DNA of 64,000 nt, taken from positions 9,362,001 through 9,426,000 of the forward strand of contig CM069439.1 of the NCBI GenBank assembly GCA_035610365.1, given 5' to 3'. Of the stretch, positions 35,950-46,816 are shown one piece after another. The first letter of the stretch is position 1, and each line of letters starts with the position of its first letter. The position numbers and the translations under genes were made by a program. The notes beneath the pieces are model-generated. The model was not told the DNA's origin. It saw nothing but the letters and a program-made list of their open reading frames with translations, and ran no database searches. Origin of the DNA: Aquatica leii. Lineage: Eukaryota; Arthropoda; Insecta; Coleoptera; Lampyridae.

Positions 35950-37430
35950 AACAAAAAATAAGATTTTTGTTCAATCTGTAATTTTATAACAACAAATATA
36001 GGTATACAAAGAACACATGAGGAATAATAATAATATAATATAACGCACTATCGTCACTTTCATCAGTTTGAGTAGCTTTGTCGTCTGACAATGTTTTTGA
36101 TAAATCAAGTGCTTCTTTGTCAGGTTCTGGTAGAGCAAGCAGTTCCAAAACATCACAATTAAAAGTCTTGATTGCCTTGATTTTCTCGATGTAATTAGTG
36201 AATCTGGCGAAATTAGCAGTAGATTAACCAAATCTTCATTTGTTGATTTTCTGGAAACTTTTCTGGTAGACTCCTTCTAAATAATTTTCTTCGGAAAGCT
36301 GTCCAATTGGCAAAGTCACATTTGCAATAACCTGCGCTCCATGAAATAAAATCTTATGAACACCAGCTAGTTTGTAGGTACCAAGGATATTGTTCCACAT
36401 ACAGTTTTGCGTATTTATTTAATGCTTCGGCATTTACTCAAACCTTGATGAAAGAGTCTGCAAGATAACCCTACATCTGTTAATTAAATTTTGGCGAAGA
36501 CCTGTTATGCGAGATGATACTTTAAGGTTCTTGAAGAATCTCCTAGCCGTGTTACCGTCAGTTGAGGTCTTACTACCTCCAAGTCTTACCTTCATCTACC
36601 AACAATCCAAGCTCACTCTTCAGTTGTCTTTGAATTTCGAGTTTCTGCACTTTTAATGTTTAGTTGTCTTCTATCCGCGTTTGCTTATTTCTTTAAATCA
36701 AGACGGTACGAAATGTGCAATAACCATTCAAAGAAGCGAAACCTGACATGTAACGTAGATAGAACAAACCTCCCGTTTTACAACTGTGTCAATGTTATTC
36801 ATTTCAGTTGGTTTTTCCGCGCATACGTAGCATTTTCGAGATGAAGACGTGGATGTAACTGCGTTACAGACCTTTCCATCGACCATAGTTAACACCATCT
36901 GATGCGATACAAAAATTCAACACTTTGCTTGGTTGAAGTTTTTTAATCTGAGTTTCAACGTAAACTATTTCAGCCTGCGATAATAATAATCTTTTGTTTT
37001 GTAGTATTTAGGCTATATGTGTTGATAACTGGAATATATATCCGCAAATTGTTCTATTGCATTTAATCTCAGTTTTAAATATTGACTTTTAGTCAGTTTT
37101 GCGTCAATATCTAATGATAACGCTTTAACTGATAAATATGAAACAATAGCATTTTTGTCCTTTTCTTCCTAGACTTTTCTAATTTTTGAAGCATTTTGCT
37201 GCATCTGTTTTACTTGAGCTCATTTGAGCAGCGTAAGTAAGTTTTTTTCGCAGAGTTCTTTAGTCCTTCGACGTTTCCTTTGCTCACTACTTTCTTCAAA
37301 TGAAACCCGCACTAAATGTTGATGGAACACTTTTGTCCACATCTTCCTGAGCTGACAAAAGCAAAGACTGAAGTTCTTGGTCAAACCAGTGAGAATTTTG
37401 TTTAGAGAAAAATTGTTTAGTCCTTCCACT
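35950..37430 (-). pseudogene. Transposase-like fossil, unassigned family (DGNTARRFF/SEEAQE type), copy 1
   Basis: Read on the minus strand, in order: RKRRRTKELCEKNLLTL (about 37,290), KALSLDIDAKLTKSQYLKLR (about 37,100), VDGKVCNAVTSTSSSRKCYV (about 36,860), CAEKPTEMNNIDT (about 36,790), IQRQLKSELGLLVDEGKT (about 36,600), DGNTARRFFKNLK (about 36,540, in a shifted frame), VNAEALNKYAKLYVEQYPWY (about 36,420), HKILFHGAQVIANVTLPIGQ with LSEE (about 36,310), then STNEDLVNLLLISPDSL. I know this arrangement only as an uncharacterised protein family repeated across insects and cnidarians, so a DNA-transposon origin is likely. Many frame changes make it defunct. A second, shorter copy lies at 50,170-50,815. 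Confidence 0.6.
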
Positions 37431-37842
37431 TTTCTGCCAGCATATTATATATTATTATTATATAAATTAAGCTATCTCGTGGTGAAAAGTCAACCGGACC
37501 TCGTCAGACTAACTTTATAACTCAAGACGAAGCTATATTTCCTACATTTATATCAATTTAGTGTATCTCCATCAATAATCAATTAGAATCTTATCTTTTT
37601 AAATATTTTTGTGAATGTTAAGTGGTACAGTACTTACCTATATTTAGTTTATCCATATTTGAAATTAATTCACAAATTTGGTGTTACACACAAGCACTAG
37701 GTTCGCTCAATGTTTGAAATTTAACTACCTGTATTTTGCACATCATGACAGCCAATCCTCAAATAACTGTACCTTGATAAAAAATCTAGACAACACTGTT
37801 TGGATTAATAATGTTTACTTAAGCAATTCTGACCATTGAGAA

Positions 37843-38965
37843 TTTGGAGTTTTGGCCACGTTTTAAGGTCATTTGTCCCACTGTGTATCGTACTATTTAC
37901 CAAAGTGGTGATTTTAATTTGGCTATCAGTGTCTTGCAATCCACTCCAAAATCTGATGAAAGTGGATTGTTATGCAAGTACTGTGAAGTGACTGTAATAG
38001 CTACCAAAAAATTTCAAGTAACGCAACATTTGCAAACTGAAAGACATCAAAAAACATGATTCAAAAAAAGGAATGGCAAACTACAATGGATGTTGATCAA
38101 CACGCTATCAAAATCTGGACCAAGCATTCAGTGTTTAACGAGAACATGTCTGCAGCTTTTATTTCAGCTGTTATACCATTGACCAAACAAAATATGCCAG
38201 ACGAGTCAACGTTGCAAAAAACCATACAAAAATTAAGAGAGAGAGAGAGGGAGTTTGAAAAAAACCGATTTAGGTATCGTTAAATGAAACAACAGACACA
38301 CAACAGCAAAGTAGTGCAAACTTTTTATTTGGTGTGTTAGGTGTTGAAGAAAAAAGCAACAAATAGTATTTACTAACAATAAAGGTATTAGAAAAAGTGA
38401 ATCATTTAACAATTGCTACATTTTTCAACGATGCTTTCAGTCCTTTGTGACCGACAGTAGTTTGCTACAAAAAATGTTCGTGGTTTGCACTGATGCTGCA
38501 CCATATCTGCGTAATGTAAGGTTTGCAAGTTGTGTGGCACATGCTTCAAAATATCAAGGTGTTCATTTATTGATATCTTTAGTAAAGGAATTGTTTCTGA
38601 AAGCACCATCTCGTGTGACCAAGTTAAGCGAAATTGCTGGTATTGATGTTAGTTTGCATCCCCATCTCCAGTTGTGACACGATAAGGTCCTTGGATCGAA
38701 ACTGCTTCATATTAAGCTCAGAATTTTGAACTTATTAAATAAAAAGATAAATATACGAGAAGACTTGATTTTTACTGAATCTAAAGCTATGCTAAATTGG
38801 AAACTAAAAAACCATCGTTAAAAGAGTTTAAATGAAAGTGTTGTTAGCATTGAATGCTGAATCATAACGGAATTAGAATAGTATCCTGAGATGTTGAAAA
38901 GAACTTCTCAGAGTTATTAGTAGAGCAAAGTTATTATAAAAAATTAGTTGCATCATGTTGTAATT
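37843..38965 (+). pseudogene. hAT transposase fossil, CGGBP1-like lineage
   Basis: The first open frame (37,844-38,059) ends LLCKYCEVTVIATKKFQV and TQHLQTERHQK, a C2H2-type finger like that of CGGBP1 and related hAT transposases. The next (38,056-38,283) has AFISAVIPLTKQNMPDESTL, the IPxxKL...IPDESTLRK segment. After an internal deletion, 38,447-38,677 reads FVVCTDAAPYLRNV (catalytic Asp region), CVAHASKYQGVHLL and LFLKAPSRVTKLSEIAGI. A decayed DVEKNFSELL (about 38,895-38,925) is the dimerisation signature, with the frame ending at about 38,965. The catalytic core is incomplete. A second fragment of this lineage lies at 57,640-58,040. Confidence 0.8.
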
Positions 38966-39247
38966 AAGTGTAAACAAGTTTTTTACAGTGCATATATACT
39001 GCATATTTTTAATGTTTTTAACGCATATTTGCATCCATATATTGTTTTTTTAGTGTATAATTATCCGAAACCTAAAAAATATTTTTGAAGAAAATATAAT
39101 TGTCTCATTTTAATAGAATGTTTTTAATTTTTGTTTTGATTAAGAATCAAAGTTGTCCGTTTGCAGTAACAACAAAAATCTATAGCTACAATGCATGTAA
39201 GCTTTGGTAGAGCAAATAGTATACACACTTCAAAAAATGTTTTAAAC

Positions 39248-39590
39248 AGGGATTGTACCTTTTAGTGATATAGGTTCCAGTTCCGATTCTGGTACCACAG
39301 TATTGAAAAATATGGGTACCAATTCCAGTTGTGGTTCTACACATTTTAAAATAGGGATTCCAGTTCCGGTTCCAGAATTTTTAGGTTCTATAAAGGTTCT
39401 AAAAGGTTCCATAAAAAATGTAAATATGGCAATTTTTCTGTAGAAATTAGTTTGAATTATGTTATTAATGAATATATAATTAAATGCTTACTTTGACCGT
39501 TATTATTATAAAAACATGTGATTGTTTTAAAAAGAAACCATTCCGATTCCGGTTCTTTTTGGTTCCGGTCTAATCTTTGGTTTTAACTTT
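39248..39590. repeat. GGTTCC-type interspersed minisatellite, possible hAT-related MITE
   Basis: The stretch begins CAGGGATTGTACC and carries many degenerate GGTTCC/GATTCC units (AGTTCCGGTTCCAG near 39,375; CCGATTCCGGTTCTTTTTGG near 39,545) around an AT-rich middle. Subterminal GGTTCC clusters are known from some hAT elements. It lies about 280 bp after the CGGBP1-like hAT coding end and may be its 3' end or an independent non-autonomous element. Confidence 0.5.
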
Positions 39591-39919
39591 TTTTGGCGTA
39601 GACCAAAAATAGTCTAATGGCTGCACGCAATAAATGATAGTAGTCATGAGAACAACACACATAAAGTCATTTTCGGCGAAAACAATGTAAAAAATCTACC
39701 AACTTGCCTCGGATACAATTAATTTACTATACAAATGAATATACAGGGTTTTCAAATTTAAGTCGACACTATTGCCAACTTCGTTATTATTAGAGCTACA
39801 AAGTCAGTTAAATAGACAAACTAGTAGTACTGTTTCCATTGATTACGGTGGTAAAAACGAAACAAAAATCAAACGAGTCCAGGAGTTGAGAAAAAATATC
39901 TTTCACACGTTCAGAAAAA

Positions 39920-40760
39920 TGTGATATGGAATGTTATATCGTTTGTCAAAAAAATAGCCACCAAGCTCGTGAACGTTATAGTGTTTTGTTTCCTATGCGT
40001 AATTTACCAGATCGAAAGTACTTTTTGCTTTTGTGGCATAAGCTTAGATCGAATAAAAAAGTGTTAAGAAAACTAGAACTACGAAACAATTGTTAATAAC
40101 TAAAACAACATATGAGAACTGTACACAATATTTAAAAAAGCATAAATTTGTACCGTACAGGTACAGACTGACGCAAATGCTGGTACCAGGAAAAACTAGA
40201 AGCATCCGGTTTTGTTAGTAGTTAATTTTTTGGCGTTTGCTTCTTTGGAGTGACGAATCAAATTTCTCCAATAGGAACAGGAAAAATAACCACTATTGTA
40301 GTTGAGGAAATCTGGTGCTCTTTCGTCCTTGTAACCCGCAGAGACGCTTTAGTGTTCATTTTTGGTGTGGTTTGATCGGCTCAAGCATTGTAGATCTGTA
40401 TTTTATCAAGGTGCAACAATCTGAATTTAATAGATAGAATAGACAACAAATCTACTTTTAACAAGATGAAACTTCTACTCTTAATATTTGCCCGATTGAC
40501 TTTTTTAATGATCACCACACCTATTGATTATTTCTGGGATATTTGAAGAGTGCTGTAAAAAACGGTATGATAATCTTGAAAAACTCCAGCAAAGCATCAT
40601 TAACGCTGTCAATAATATTGATGCTAGAATCATTGTCATAAACGATACTGTTTCACATCATGGATGTTCCTCTTGTTTTCTATGTTATGGTAAGGTAATT
40701 TGAAAATGTGCAATGGTTCCATCATTTTCCATTTTAAGATAAAATGTCATAAGACAAGTT
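39920..40760 (+). pseudogene. DUF4817-type (Tc1/mariner superfamily) transposase, broken
   Basis: The N-terminal helix-turn-helix reads CQKNSHQARERYSVLFPMRN with LPDRK (about 39,945-40,015), matching the N-terminus of DUF4817 insect transposases (NARQAxxRYxxLYPxRxxPxR). Next comes NPQRRFSVHFWCGLIGSSIV (about 40,335-40,395), the conserved WxGIIG block. The PxDYF...GYLKSAVK segment (about 40,520-40,560) and LEKLQQSIINAVNNIDARII (about 40,575-40,635) form the C-terminus. The region bearing the catalytic residues between helix-turn-helix and WCGLIG is deleted, and frames change repeatedly. It is non-functional. Confidence 0.78.
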
Positions 40761-40792
40761 TAGTTCAGAATTAAATTTTCTATAGATTGAGA

Positions 40793-40911
40793 ATAGTTAA
40801 CTGTAAATAGCTATAAACGACGAAAATACGTTGAATTAGTTTAACACCCGCGAAATTCAAAATAAGCTTTGAACAATTCGTCGGGATAAAACCACAACGT
40901 AAAAGAACATT
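40793..40911 (+). repeat. Left arm of perfect 119-nt inverted repeat
   Basis: Position by position, this segment is the exact reverse complement of 41,015-41,133. The first four bases overlap the target duplication, so three or four bases of the match may be coincidental. Confidence 0.95.
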
Positions 40912-40912
40912 A

Positions 40913-40974
40913 GAGTGTATCTCCTACTACTGATGAGCCCCAAAAGGGCGAAACGGCTGTCTAGTAGTTCACTC
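40913..40974 (+). ncRNA. Type I hammerhead ribozyme
   Basis: All invariant core positions are present in order. The outer stem I half is GAGTG (40,913-40,917) and the inner half CTACTA (40,924-40,929). The core CTGATGA is at 40,930-40,936. Stem II is GCCC-CAAAA-GGGC (40,937-40,949) and GAAA is at 40,950-40,953. Stem III is very short: C, loop GGCT, G (40,954-40,959). The cleavage triplet GTC is at 40,959-40,961, then inner stem I TAGTAG (40,962-40,967) and outer stem I CACTC (40,970-40,974). Predicted cleavage is after C40,961. A minimal stem III of two pairs is characteristic of hammerheads in Penelope-like elements and retrozymes, which are thought to cleave best as dimers. Confidence 0.9.
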
Positions 40975-41014
40975 TGGTGGCGTTTGCACAATTGCATTGA
41001 CATTGCTTACCCCC

Positions 41015-41133
41015 AATGTTCTTTTACGTTGTGGTTTTATCCCGACGAATTGTTCAAAGCTTATTTTGAATTTCGCGGGTGTTAAACTAATTCAACGTAT
41101 TTTCGTCGTTTATAGCTATTTACAGTTAACTAT
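41015..41133 (-). repeat. Right arm of perfect 119-nt inverted repeat
   Basis: Exact inverse of 40,793-40,911. Unlike the left arm it is followed by a 53-nt tail (41,134-41,186), so it appears to be the parental orientation of the element body, with the left arm an inverted extra copy. Confidence 0.95.
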
Positions 41134-41379
41134 AGACACATAGTAAAATTATACTATGAAATGGCTCTGCCATCAAACACTTTTGAATTGAGAATAGTGT
41201 ATGCTGAGTGTCTCATTTAAAAAAAACTAAACTTTTTGATATAACTCGTGAACGTTTGTTTCGACCATCGTAATCAGCAAAAAAAGTATACTAGTTTGTC
41301 TATTGATCTGACTTAGCTGTAGCTCCAATAATAACGAAGTTAGCAATAGAGCTGACTTAAGTTTAAAAACCCTGTAGAC

Positions 41380-44300
41380 CAATAAGGAATAGAACCTTTT
41401 TATTTTCACCATTTTCCACTTAAGTAGTGTATACTAATAAAAAAAAAGTCAAATAAATTGAAAAGTAGAGATCGAGCAAACCACATGATATTTCCTGTTG
41501 CCAATAGTAAATCCTACAAAAAACCGAGGCAGCAATTGTTGCAAGAAAATCGATATAAACCACCAGCAATCTTTTGGGTAAAAATAAAGATCCATGTCAA
41601 ACATATGGTAAAAATTAATGTTGAAAACTATTTCAGATACAGATGGTTATTATTTATTATGGATTCTTAGGCAAATCTTTTAGGAAATGTCAGTTTTGTT
41701 TTAATCAGAATCTCTGACATTTATTTATTTTTTTCGAAAATATTTTATCGCTCTGGTTACATAGTTAAAGCAAAAGTATGTTGACAAATCAGTAACTACT
41801 GAAAAAAGTGCAATTATCTGAAACGATTATTATAAAATAAATTTTTAGCAAACAAAAGACACCGTCTTATCAAAAAACATCTATAAAACCTTTCAGAAGC
41901 ATAATTAGACTTTTAAAGCTTAGACGCAAAGCTACACATTTTAAATTTCAAAGACAGTTTTTTATCAATTACCCAAATAAGCAAATGCATCAACCGAAAA
42001 TAACAGTTACAGCTGATCAAACTGTACAATTATTGAGAAATTTTTAAAAAACAGCTATAAATAATTATTAATCTATGTAAACTTGTATTCTGCTTCAGTC
42101 TGTTGGATTGTACAATTATTAATATAAACTTAATTTATTAATCAGTGTTAGTAATCTGTTTGTTGCTTGCAATTACTATATAAAACTAATAAAAAAATAT
42201 CAGTCGACAATAATAAGATTTAAATAAAAAACAAAATTGATCTCGGTAAAAATTTTCTAGTCTGAATATGTTATCGGGCCATGAAAATGAACCCCACAGG
42301 AAATGCCTTTACATTACTTAAGAGTGAGATTATATATTGAAGGGGAACGAGTCATTCATAGGCAACAGACCTTTAGAACGAACATGTAAAGTAGCCCTCC
42401 CAAGAAATGCCATTTAAGAGACAGATGAGGAAAACTGCAAAACGTTTATTAACAGTTCCTTAACGTTTATACTTTATAATAAACGTTTTACCAACTTTTT
42501 GTTTCCTGTCGTCTTTTTCTCTTGTTTCTTAAACTTATATAACAGCATTTAAAAATAAAGTAACTTTTAGATTGTTTCGTGTACTTTCCACGTGCAATTA
42601 CAATTCGTTTTTATTTTCAATTACATTTATTTTTAATATTAAATCAAACACTAATGTGGCTTAACGCATAGACGTCAATCTACGAAGTAAAAATAGAAAA
42701 CATAAAATAGAAACTGGCATAACAAGACTTCCAATACACGAATCCTTTAAAAAATTAAACAAAATAAAACAAAAGTATTAAGATTTGTACGGCTGGTAAC
42801 AGTAGATACCAGAACATAGATCAAGAAAAAATAGAACAACAATAATAAAAAAATATAAAATAGAAAACTTGATAAAACTAAAGTAAGGTTCAAGAATTCA
42901 AAGAGAAAGAAAAGTTCAAATATTTAAGAGTAATAGTAGGTAATGGTAAACACAAATCAAAATATCTACTCTAACACATGAAGTTAACCGAAGAAAAGCA
43001 GTGGAAATAAATTATATAATGGAATAAAATAGTAATTAATCAAAATTTATATTTATCTTAAATTAAAAGTGGCGACGCCACTATGTTAGAAAACACTTAT
43101 GAATAAAGATTAACTTGCCATACAAATCAATACAAAACGAAAGATAGAAGAGACTTGTCTTTGAAAAAACAATCCGTTTTTAAGCAAGGTGAATCAAAAT
43201 TTTAAAACAAAAGATTAGAAATAACGTTATATAAAATTAATACACGAAGCGCCAAAAATAATGTTATTCTTTATAGATAAAAGTACCAAAAGAGCACGTT
43301 CCAAGTTCCATAAGAAAATCGAAAAAGCGCTAATATTATAAGAAACCTACGATCACAAGTACACGTATCTTATAGTCGCAGTGATTGCAAAAGAAAAAAA
43401 AACAATTTCGTTTTCAATTCTTTGTATTAGATTTATTCTGCAATCGATGAAAACGGCTTCTCTAAAACGATGTATAAATTTTGCGTGCAATGCAAAGGTA
43501 TCGATTTGGTAATTTTTCTGGTAGATAAAAGAACACGCAAATCGAATTATTTTTTATAAAAATATGTATAATCACAATAAAGTTTCGTGCAAAATGTCGT
43601 AACTGAATTTGTAATTGGCCATTAGAGACTATCTGTTGCGTGCTCATCCGTCACAGCTATCAGAACGGCAACACTTGCTTTTAGCGCCTGCAGATTTCTC
43701 CCATCCATTGAGTTATTTATTGTTCGATGTAGTTTTCAGTGTCTCAGCTTTTGCTACTTTAATTACGTGATTCCCAACACTTTATTTTATATCTTTTCGA
43801 ATTTTTTCCAATAACAATTACCCCGTGCACTAGAATCAAACGCGATATGGATGTAAAGTTTTCGCAAATTAGAATACTTAGAAAACAAGCACGTGATGTT
43901 TTTACGGCCGAATTGAACATTCAAAACTGCCTTTTCAAACTGCCACTGTTCATTACAACACAATTAAAAAGACTTTTTCTTCAACATATTTATTTTAGTG
44001 CGTTGTAAACAATACGAAAACATCTTTAATATTCCCATTTAGAAATGTCATTGCTGAAACGATCTGGAACACACTTTTGAATTAGATAATTGAACAAACT
44101 TTAGTGTTTTTTTGTGCTAATAAATTGAACGAAATCAGATGACGCCCTGTAATTCTAAGAGAAATAATTAATTTCAAAGAATAAATCGTAGAATTATTTT
44201 TGTGCACGGGAAGAAATAAAAAAAGTATTTGATTATCATTATTTCTAGTTCTTTCCTAAATTTTTTAGACTGATCTTAGTTTATTAGTTCTATATCCAGA

Positions 44301-46230
44301 TTTAAATTTATTTTAAGAACTTTTTCTTTAGTTATCATAAAATTATTATTTTTTATGATTGTCTACTCTATAATTTTTTTAATTTAATAGTCTTTTCTAT
44401 TACGTTTATGTTTTTATGAACCAAATTGTAAATAAAATAAAAATAACGAAAGAAATGCACAGTATTAAAAAATTCAAGACTCTACGTAAGTATACAAGAA
44501 CTTAAAAAAAAAGAAAAAAATTGTATTATTACAGTAAGATGAGTTAATAATATTGCAATTAAAAAAAAGTTAAAAAAGAATAATTATGATTAAGATACGA
44601 AAAAGTTTTAAAAAACTAGCTTAAAAATCTAAAAAAAATTGTATAAAATGAAAATCGTTTAATAATGAGTTTTTCAATTTCAAAGTTATTGACTTGTTTT
44701 GTGCTTCGCTGTTGGCAAACGCTTCAGACTAAAAAAAATTAATTACAATTTGAAAAAAAAAACAAAGGTGTTGGTTGTTATGGGTTGGAAGGTTTAAGCG
44801 ACAAGTAAACTAAAAAAGTGCTAAAAAGTGTGTTTTGTAGTGACACATTGTAAATACAGAGAAACCGGCGCCACAGAAAGACTAGTCGGTTATGAAACGG
44901 GTATAGGTAAAGACAGGCACCTCTAACTTGCCGCTTTGCCCACTAAAACACGAGATTTCAATTAAAAAGACACGTTTAGTAATGAGGATACAGATTTATG
45001 GACGACACTGATTATTATGCCAGCACAGTAACACGCAACTTGACTTCTTTATCCAGTCGCCACTATTTACTGACCATATTTTCTGTATCAAAAGATCTTG
45101 CAAAGAGTTAATGAAGTTTAATAATCAGCGACATCGTGCTATTCTGACAAATCATAGTAAAAGTCGTATGTATAGAACTTTAATGTTAACAAGCACCCGT
45201 CTGTAAATTTGAAAATATATTAACCGTTTACTGTCGTAAATGAGATAAATATAAGCAGTCAAATCTCAATTAAACTTTAACCTAACAAAACCACGATTTA
45301 GAACGTACTGATTAATGATCATGATTCACAAAACAAGTTTACCGTATCGGATCATCAGCAAATTTTGCATTTACACCAATATTTACAAATTATCATACCT
45401 ACGTGTGGTCTTTGCATGTAAACTTAGAAAGAACCCATAAGAAGTTATCGTAGCATGTCCTGATTAAACTAAAAAAATTCCAAATTGAATATAGGCTTTC
45501 CTGGCCCTGTTAGTAGTACTTAAAAATCTGGCGCAACAGTTTTAATTCACATACTTATCTACAACCAAACATTGTTCATTAATTAAACTGATTCATGGCA
45601 ATAGCGGCAGATCTTAATGAAAGATTTTTGTTTCATGCTAAATACAAGATTCTACTGCGAGATTAAGAAGATTTTTAACTTTTACTTAAAAATATTTTTA
45701 CAGCTTTGAGTATCGTAATTTTAATTAATACATCATTTTGTGGTCATTCTATAAACCTTCATTTTGTTTATTTGTTCATTTATTTAATAAAAATTGACAA
45801 TTTCGGAAAAAATGACTACGCACTATGGTACATATCATTTCTAAAATCAATAACTTTAAAACTAATACGAATATGGAAATGAAGTTTGAAATATGTAATA
45901 ATGAATAAATGTAAGCTTATTTTGTGTAAATCATTTATTAAATATTAGAGTAAAGGTGTTAAAATAAGCATAGTGAATGTAGAGTTTCAAATTTACCGCA
46001 TATAATTATAATTTGTTTAAGAACAGAAATTGAAAAAAATACTAAATAATAATGATTATATAATAATGTGCTAAATATACTATATAGTAATTGAATAATC
46101 CATTAGCCATGGAAAATTTGACGTGTTACTTGTTACGATCGAAATTACCCGGTATATTTTTTAAGAGATTTCGGTATTGTTCTTGGATGCAATTTTTTTG
46201 TTTTTGTGTTCTTCTTTGCGTTTTGAGGCT
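41380..46230. other. Long AT-rich stretch, no gene recognised
   Basis: I see no transposon ends or protein motifs. Short open frames (for example 41,458-41,670) have no recognised domain. A less AT-rich segment at 44,860-44,950 (ACCGGCGCCACAG, CTTGCCGCTTTGCCC) is unassigned. Confidence 0.45.
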
Positions 46231-46234
46231 GCGG

Positions 46235-46816
46235 CAATGTGAAAATTATCGACAACTGAGGTCGCATTATTGGCTTACGTGAAAGTGGTTTTTCATTCAG
46301 AGAAATTGCTAACCGTTTTAACCGTAACCAATCGTCTCTAGTACGGTGTTATCAAGCATGGTCTAGAGAAAGTCAAGAACGTCGTAGACGAGGAAATGAA
46401 CGACCAAGACAGACAAATGTGGTTCAGGACCGCCATCTTCGATTAATCGCATTAAGATACCGATTTTCGAGTACAAGATCAATAACCGTTCAATGGTTTT
46501 TGAAAACGAAGGACGTCCTGTAATCCGTTGTACAGTTTACCGTCGAATTAGAGCTTTTGGCTTGCAGTCTTATCGACCACATCTTGTGCTTCCGCTGACG
46601 GTTCGTCATCGACAGCAACGTTTATAGTAATGTACCTTGCGACTGAATTGGGACGTGGAATGGCATAGAGTGGTCTTTAGTGACGAATTCGGATTCTGCT
46701 TGGGAATGCACGATGGTCGCATGATAGTCAGGCGTAGACGTGGAGAACGTAGCAATGTGCAGTTTTCTGTTGAGCGGCGGCATGTTCACCACACTGTGGG
46801 GGTTTTGGTATGGGGT
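46235..46816 (+). pseudogene. Tc1-like transposase, 5' part, interrupted by a hAT
   Basis: Plus-strand frames read GLRESGFSFREIANRFNRNQ-like sequence with SSLVRCYQAWSRESQERRRR (paired-like DNA-binding domain, about 46,265-46,395), then NERPRQTNVVQDRHLR. EGRPVIRCTVYRRIRAFGLQ with SYRPHLVLPLTVRHRQQR (46,505-46,625) follows, and the open frame 46,637-46,815 has LNWDVEWHRVVFSDEFGFCL, where the FSDE Asp is the first catalytic residue, then GRMIVRRRRGERSNV and HTVGVLVWG. The frame is cut at VWG by the hAT. Several frameshifts exist. Conserved codons make it one of the better-preserved elements here. Its 5' inverted repeat was not identified. Confidence 0.88.

Larger units (their letters stand above)
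40797..41186 (+). mobile_element. Small palindromic retroelement-like insert carrying a hammerhead ribozyme
   Basis: The 390-bp insert is flanked by an 11-bp direct repeat ATTGAGAATAG (40,786-40,796 and 41,187-41,197). It consists of a left arm, a 103-nt centre with a hammerhead ribozyme, a right arm that is the exact reverse complement of the left arm, and a 53-nt 3' tail present once. No protein is encoded. The asymmetric layout (inverted partial copy + single tail) and variable-length target duplication fit Penelope-like insertions, whose terminal repeats are known to carry type I hammerheads; retrozyme-like elements are the alternative. Arm identity of 119/119 points to a recent insertion or ongoing conversion. 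I do not recognise the family. Confidence 0.75.
39744..41374 (+). mobile_element. mariner-like DNA transposon (DUF4817-type transposase) with nested hammerhead element
   Basis: Long terminal inverted repeats of about 100 bp begin CAGGGTTTTCAAATTTAAGT and end with the inverted counterpart ACTTAAGTTTAAAAACCCTG. TA flanks both sides (39,742-39,743 and 41,375-41,376). Removing the 40,797-41,186 insert and its duplication leaves about 1.23 kb, a normal mariner size. Plus-strand coding (39,920-41,220) is broken. The inverted repeats have diverged, so the copy is old, whereas the nested insert is young. Confidence 0.88.
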
